From the NCBI GenBank assembly GCA_038257535.1, contig JBBSJE010000003.1, positions 1 through 64,000 of the forward strand: DNA of 64,000 nt, written 5' to 3'. The stretch's first letter is position 1. The number at the start of each line of letters is the position of its first letter. The position numbers were made by a program, and so were the translations under genes. Shown piece after piece: positions 60,408 through 64,000 of the stretch. Origin of the DNA: JAGTJU01 sp038257535. Lineage in GTDB: Bacteria; Myxococcota_A; Polyangia; Fen-1088. A model generated the notes under the pieces. The model had not been told where the DNA came from. It made no database searches and saw only the letters and a program-made list of their open reading frames with translations.

Positions 60408-61358
60408 CTAGGGCGCCGCGTGCAGGTCTAGATCGCCCACAATGGCCCGCAGCGAACCTCGGTGCTGCACCAAGAGCTCTTTGGCGCGGACAGCGTTGAC
60501 GTGCGCGTGGTGCATCACCAAAGCAACCTTCGCGCGCCCGCCGGCCTTTTTGATCAAAGCCAGCGCGGCCTCGTCGTCCAAACCTGTGAGCCTCTGAACA
60601 ATGCGGGTGGCGCGGGCCCACAGTTTGGCGTTGGTGGGGCGCACGTCGACCATAAGGCCTCCGTATGTCTTTCCCAGCATCACGAACGCCGTTGTTGAAA
60701 GCGCGTTCAGGGTCATCTTGGTGGCCGTGCCCGCCTTTAGGCGCGTGGAGCCGGAGATCACTTCAGGGCCTGTGGCCAGTTCAATCACCACATCAGCAAT
60801 GGGGGATCCATCGTCGTAGGTGACGCTGCGACCGCAGGTGATGAAAATGGTGGCGGCTTTGCGGCTGTGCGCGTACTCCAGCGCGGCTCTGACAAACGGC
60901 GTGACGCCGGACGCGGCGATGCAACACACAACATCTTTGGGTCCTACAGCAATCCGGCGCATGCGTTGTTCGGCTTCGCGCGTGTCGTCTTCGGCGCCTT
61001 CCACCGATTTCACCAGCGCGCGGCTACCGCCGGCCACGATCGCTTCCACCAGCGAGGGCGGGATTCCAAACGTGGGCACACATTCGGCGGCGTCCAAATT
61101 GCCCAAACGCCCTGACGTGCCGGCGCCCACATAAACCATGCGGCCGCCCTTGACCAAGGTGTTGGCGATGAGCTGCGCTCCCGCGGCGATGGTTTCTGCC
61201 CGGGCGCGAACGGCTTTGACCGCATTGGCCTCTTCATCAAGCATCAGCTTGACGACGTCCTGCGGGGCCATCGTGTCCAGAAACTCTGAACGCGGGTTGT
61301 CGGCCTCGGTGGGCAGGGCCGCGTAGTCGGGCAACGGGTTTTTGCGGCCGCGGGGCAT
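60408..61358 (-). CDS. murQ: N-acetylmuramic acid 6-phosphate etherase
   Basis: This 316-residue SIS-domain enzyme cleaves the lactyl ether of MurNAc 6-phosphate to GlcNAc 6-phosphate during peptidoglycan recycling. Diagnostic motifs are 'YVGAGTSGRLGNLDAAECVP', 'GPKDVVCCIAASGVTPFV', 'GPEVISGSTRLKAGTATKM' and 'MLGKTYGGLMVDVRPTNAKL'. AAAGGAGC nine bases upstream fixes the start; the longer frame is rejected. It is separated from dapB by about 66 bases on the same strand. Confidence 0.95.
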   Translation of the reverse strand: MPRGRKNPLPDYAALPTEADNPRSEFLDTMAPQDVVKLMLDEEANAVKAVRARAETIAAGAQLIANTLVKGGRMVYVGAGTSGRLGNLDAAECVPTFGIPPSLVEAIVAGGSRALVKSVEGAEDDTREAEQRMRRIAVGPKDVVCCIAASGVTPFVRAALEYAHSRKAATIFITCGRSVTYDDGSPIADVVIELATGPEVISGSTRLKAGTATKMTLNALSTTAFVMLGKTYGGLMVDVRPTNAKLWARATRIVQRLTGLDDEAALALIKKAGGRAKVALVMHHAHVNAVRAKELLVQHRGSLRAIVGDLDLHAAP

Positions 61359-61424
61359 GGTGCCGCTCCTTTGTACCTCAGGTTTAGGGCCCGGGTTCAA
61401 ATTCTGCCGCGTGGGGCGGCGGTT

Positions 61425-62231
61425 TTAACGCAGCCCCAAAACGTCGCGCATGTCGTAGATCGCAGGTTTTCGCCCGGCCGCCCACACGGCGGCGCGCACG
61501 GCACCACCGGCGAAAGCGTCGCGCGAGGAAGCCCGATGGGTGATTTCAATGCGCTCGTTGGCGCCAAAGAAAAACACCGTGTGATCGCCCACCACGTCGC
61601 CCCCGCGAAGGGTTTGTATGCCAATTTCGCCCGCAGGGCGCGGGCCTACGTCGCCGTGGCGGCTGTAACAGGCCACTTGCGCAAGCGGCACGTTGCGGCC
61701 TTCGGCGGCGGCTTCCGCCAACCGCAAGGCTGTGCCCGAGGGCGCGTCGCGCTTGAGCTTGTGATGCGCTTCCACAATGTCGATGTCGTAGCCAGGCCCC
61801 AGCGCGCGGGCGGCGTCCGTTACCAGTTTCAGCAGCACATTCACGCCCACCGACATGTTGGGCGCCAGCACAATGGCCGTGCGGGCGGCGTGTTCGGCCA
61901 CCTGCGCTTTTTGTTCATCAGACAGGCCCGTGGTGCCAATCACCAGCGCGGCTTGCGCGGCCGCGGCGGCTTGCGCGTGGCCCGCGGCGGCGGCGGGCTG
62001 CGTGAAATCGATCCACGCGTCGGCCACACCCGCGGCTGGCAGGCCGGTGCAAAGCTGCACACCTAGATCGGCCACACCTGCCAATGCGCCCGCGTCTTTG
62101 CCCAACTCGGGCGATCCGTCGCGTTCAATGGCGGCGGTTAAACGCGCGTCGGGCGATTGGCTGATGAGGCGAATGATGGCGCGGCCCATGCGGCCCGAAG
62201 CGCCCAAAACGGCAATACGTGTGGTCATCAC
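61425..62231 (-). CDS. dapB: 4-hydroxy-tetrahydrodipicolinate reductase
   Basis: This 268-residue enzyme reduces HTPA to tetrahydrodipicolinate with NAD(P)H in lysine and diaminopimelate synthesis. Rossmann loop 'AVLGASGRMGRAII', then 'APNMSVGVNVLLKL', 'DIVEAHHKLKRDAPSGTALR' (catalytic His and Lys) and 'EITHRASSRDAFAGGAVRAA'. Start GTG or the ATG one codon later; either overlaps the dapA stop (TGA), so the two are coupled. Confidence 0.95.
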   Translation of the reverse strand: MMTTRIAVLGASGRMGRAIIRLISQSPDARLTAAIERDGSPELGKDAGALAGVADLGVQLCTGLPAAGVADAWIDFTQPAAAAGHAQAAAAAQAALVIGTTGLSDEQKAQVAEHAARTAIVLAPNMSVGVNVLLKLVTDAARALGPGYDIDIVEAHHKLKRDAPSGTALRLAEAAAEGRNVPLAQVACYSRHGDVGPRPAGEIGIQTLRGGDVVGDHTVFFFGANERIEITHRASSRDAFAGGAVRAAVWAAGRKPAIYDMRDVLGLR

Positions 62232-63100
62232 ACCAACCCTAAGTCAGCCAGCGTGTGCTTCAGCTTGTCGCGGTGCTTTTGCGACAGCGGATAAAGCGGT
62301 GGCCGAATCTCTTCGCTGATCACACCCATCATCGCCAAAGCGGCTTTGACCGGAATGGGGTTTGATTCCACGAACAAACCCTGCGAAATCGCGAACAGCT
62401 TGTAGTGCAGCTCGCGGGCGGTGTCCCACTGGCCCGCGGCGGCGGCATCCCACATGGCCGACATTTGCCGGGGCGCCACGTTTGACACCACAGAGATGCA
62501 GCCTTTGGCGCCCAACGCGTAGAGCGCGAACGAAGTGGCGTCGTCGCCGGAAAGCACAGCCAAGCGATCACCGATGCGTGCAATGATCTCGGCCGCCCGG
62601 GTGGCTGAAGCCGTTGCTTCTTTCACAGCCACCACTTGCTTCACCGCGCACAGGCGTTCGATGGTTTCCGGCAGCATGTCGCAGGCTGTGCGGCCGGGAA
62701 CGTTGTAAAGCACGGTGGGCAAAGGCACCGCTTCAATGATGGCCTTGAAGTGATTGTAAAGGCCGTCTTGCGTGGGCTTGTTGTAGTAGGGCGTGACCTG
62801 CAGCATGCCGTCAACGCCGGCGCCTTTGGCGGCCTTGGACAGCTCGATGGCTTCACGGGTGGAATTGCCGCCCGTACCGGCAATGACCGGCACCCGCTTG
62901 TTGGTTTCCTCCACCACGATTTTTATGACGCGCAGGTGCTCGTCCACGTCAAGCGTGGCCGACTCGCCCGTGGTGCCACAGGGAACAAGGCCGTCGATGC
63001 CGTTGGCGATTTGATCGTTGACGAGGCGGCGCAGTGCCTCTTCGTCCACGCGATCATTGCGAAACGGCGTAACCAGTGCGGTGATAACTCCAGAAAACAT
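62228..63100 (-). CDS. dapA: 4-hydroxy-tetrahydrodipicolinate synthase
   Basis: This 290-residue class I aldolase condenses pyruvate and aspartate semialdehyde. Motifs: 'ALVTPFRNDRVD', 'LVPCGTTGESATLD', 'VTPYYNKPTQDGLYNHF', 'LYNVPGRTACDM' (Tyr/Arg) and the Schiff-base Lys in 'VVAVKEATAS'. The ATG giving 'MFSGVITALVTPF' is chosen over a longer frame. It precedes dapB with overlapping codons, forming a short DAP operon. Confidence 0.95.
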   Translation of the reverse strand: MFSGVITALVTPFRNDRVDEEALRRLVNDQIANGIDGLVPCGTTGESATLDVDEHLRVIKIVVEETNKRVPVIAGTGGNSTREAIELSKAAKGAGVDGMLQVTPYYNKPTQDGLYNHFKAIIEAVPLPTVLYNVPGRTACDMLPETIERLCAVKQVVAVKEATASATRAAEIIARIGDRLAVLSGDDATSFALYALGAKGCISVVSNVAPRQMSAMWDAAAAGQWDTARELHYKLFAISQGLFVESNPIPVKAALAMMGVISEEIRPPLYPLSQKHRDKLKHTLADLGLV

Positions 63101-63271
63101 GAGGGCGAGGACAGTACCATTGTTTGCAAACGCCCGCAGCGGATCGTGAAGGCGGAGGCAACGGTTTGGTGAAATCTCTTTAGAATCTCTTGGGGTCAAA
63201 GCGGCGGTTGACGAATTGCGTAGCGAGTTCGCCGTGTTTTTCCATGGGCTAGGGAGCCCGCAGCCTCAACT

Positions 63272-63775
63272 TCAGCCCTGAGGCAACGCGGACCGCGCCC
63301 AAGGCACAAACCGGCCGTTTTGCACCACGCCTGCGGCGGCCAAAACCGAATGCAGGCCGGGGGCGGTGATGGCCACGCGGCCCGATGAGGACGACACCGC
63401 GACTTGGCGCTTTTCGGTTTCGATGCCTTCGGGGCCTCGCACCACCAGCATCACTTCCAAAACGGGCGGACCTGGGGTGGGTGGCAGGGCCCACGCCACG
63501 ATGGCGGCGCTTTCGCCTTGGTCATCTTGACCAGCCACAGCCACCACGCCGGGCGCGCCGGGCAGCGGCACTTCATGCGGCAAAGTGGGCCCGCCGCCGT
63601 CTTCTTGCCAGGCGGCTTCCAGCTCACGCAGCTTGCTTTGCCATTGCCCAGTCAAGTTGTGGCCGGGATGCGCCCGCAGCAAGTTGCGGTAGATGGCGAT
63701 GGCGGCGCCAAAGCGGCCCTGGCGCGCACACAGCTCGGCCATGGTTTCTGTCTCGAAAGGTGTGGTGGCGTTCAT
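63272..63775 (-). CDS. TPR-containing protein of unknown function
   Basis: This 167-residue protein has one TPR-like helix pair at the N terminus ('MAELCARQGRFGAAIAIYRN'), a linker, and a C-terminal domain of about 100 residues with Pro/Gly and Val-rich strands ('PVLEVMLVVRGPEGIETEKR'). Four bases separate it from the ribF stop, so it is probably the second gene of that operon. Function unknown. Confidence 0.65.
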   Translation of the reverse strand: MNATTPFETETMAELCARQGRFGAAIAIYRNLLRAHPGHNLTGQWQSKLRELEAAWQEDGGGPTLPHEVPLPGAPGVVAVAGQDDQGESAAIVAWALPPTPGPPVLEVMLVVRGPEGIETEKRQVAVSSSSGRVAITAPGLHSVLAAAGVVQNGRFVPWARSALPQG

Positions 63776-63779
63776 GGCA

Positions 63780-64000
63780 TTACCTTTTTAGGTCGCCGGG
63801 GTCGGTGGTGGCAAGCACCTTGCGCGTGCGATCCACATCAAGCCCGATCTGGGCCACCAGGGCGTCAACACTTTGGAACCGCTGCTCGTCGCGCAGGCGC
63901 GCCACGAAGTCCACGCGCACGTGTTGGCCGTATAGATCGGCATCAAAGTCCAGCAGATGAGCTTCCACCGAGACGCCCGCGTTGGGGGTGAACGTGGGAT
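63780..64000 (-). CDS. ribF: bifunctional riboflavin kinase/FMN adenylyltransferase, 3' end
   Basis: The last 73 or so codons are visible; the gene continues past the right edge. The riboflavin kinase C terminus is recognised from 'VEAHLLDFDADLYGQHVRVD' and 'LRDEQRFQSVDALVAQIGLD'. The enzyme makes FMN and FAD. The frame stays open to the last base of the window. It leads into the TPR protein gene. Confidence 0.85.
   Translation of the reverse strand, partial: PTFTPNAGVSVEAHLLDFDADLYGQHVRVDFVARLRDEQRFQSVDALVAQIGLDVDRTRKVLATTDPGDLKR

Noticed and set aside
1..64000. CRISPR arrays, insertion sequences, rRNA genes or prophage
   Set aside because: None of the signatures (regular repeats with spacers, transposase motifs, inverted terminal repeats, rRNA cores) was seen on reading both strands.

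Overview
The window looks like chromosomal DNA of a Myxococcota-type bacterium (former Deltaproteobacteria). Base composition is moderately high GC. There are many exported lipoproteins, including Cys-rich ones with Gly-Thr-Gly-Gly linkers, DUF1501/DUF1552-type secreted proteins, subtilases with large N-terminal domains, RCC1-like repeats, an FHA-GAF-adenylate cyclase, and ECF sigma factors paired with caspase-fold proteins. No rRNA, prophage, insertion sequence or CRISPR array was seen. The genus assignment is inference from gene content only.

Layout. 0-3.2 kb: a PstS-like phosphate-binding lipoprotein convergent with a hybrid histidine kinase; an 11-bp direct repeat resembling a Pho box lies upstream of the kinase. 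3.4-8.4 kb: a DUF1501 protein and its CxxCH lipoprotein partner, then a GlcD-type FAD oxidase. 8.5-11.5 kb: ErpA/IscA, a rhodanese-MoeB fusion and a transhydrogenase alpha-1 subunit. 11.6-12.3 kb: a VapBC toxin-antitoxin pair. 12.4-18.6 kb: a three-gene, ATGA-coupled minus-strand cassette with a CPA2-like membrane protein, a 1406-residue CPA2 antiporter fused to a long helical region plus a P-loop ATPase, and an MscS-like protein. 18.7-26.4 kb: FHA-GAF-cyclase, a flippase-like membrane protein, a methyltransferase-like protein, tRNA-Leu(CAG), a GT87-like protein and a Gly-rich RRM protein. 26.9-32.6 kb: NhaD, an OmpA-like protein, GlnRS and DAHP synthase.

32.7-51.8 kb is the most distinctive accessory region, and nearly all of it is on the minus strand. 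It carries two separate modules of the same design: ECF sigma factor, single-pass membrane anti-sigma-like protein, and exported caspase-fold protein, with overlapping stop and start codons. One effector is a TPR-CHAT lipoprotein. The other is a C14 caspase with a canonical EF-hand loop and an outer-membrane-barrel-like C terminus. Between and beside them lie two paralogous subtilase lipoproteins, two small Cys-rich lipoproteins and a 14-repeat RCC1-like lipoprotein.

51.8-55.5 kb looks eroded, with gene remnants around an intact DUF1552 lipoprotein. 55.5-64 kb returns to ordinary genes: a nucleotidyltransferase/HAD pair, a TerB-like protein, an MMPL transporter, MurQ, DapB, DapA, a TPR protein and the 3' end of RibF.

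How the genes may act together (inference): the two sigma modules look like surface-stress circuits in which an exported protease is made from the operon of the sigma factor it may release. The ion cassette looks like an ATP-sensing or ATP-gated cation/proton exchange system coupled to membrane tension.
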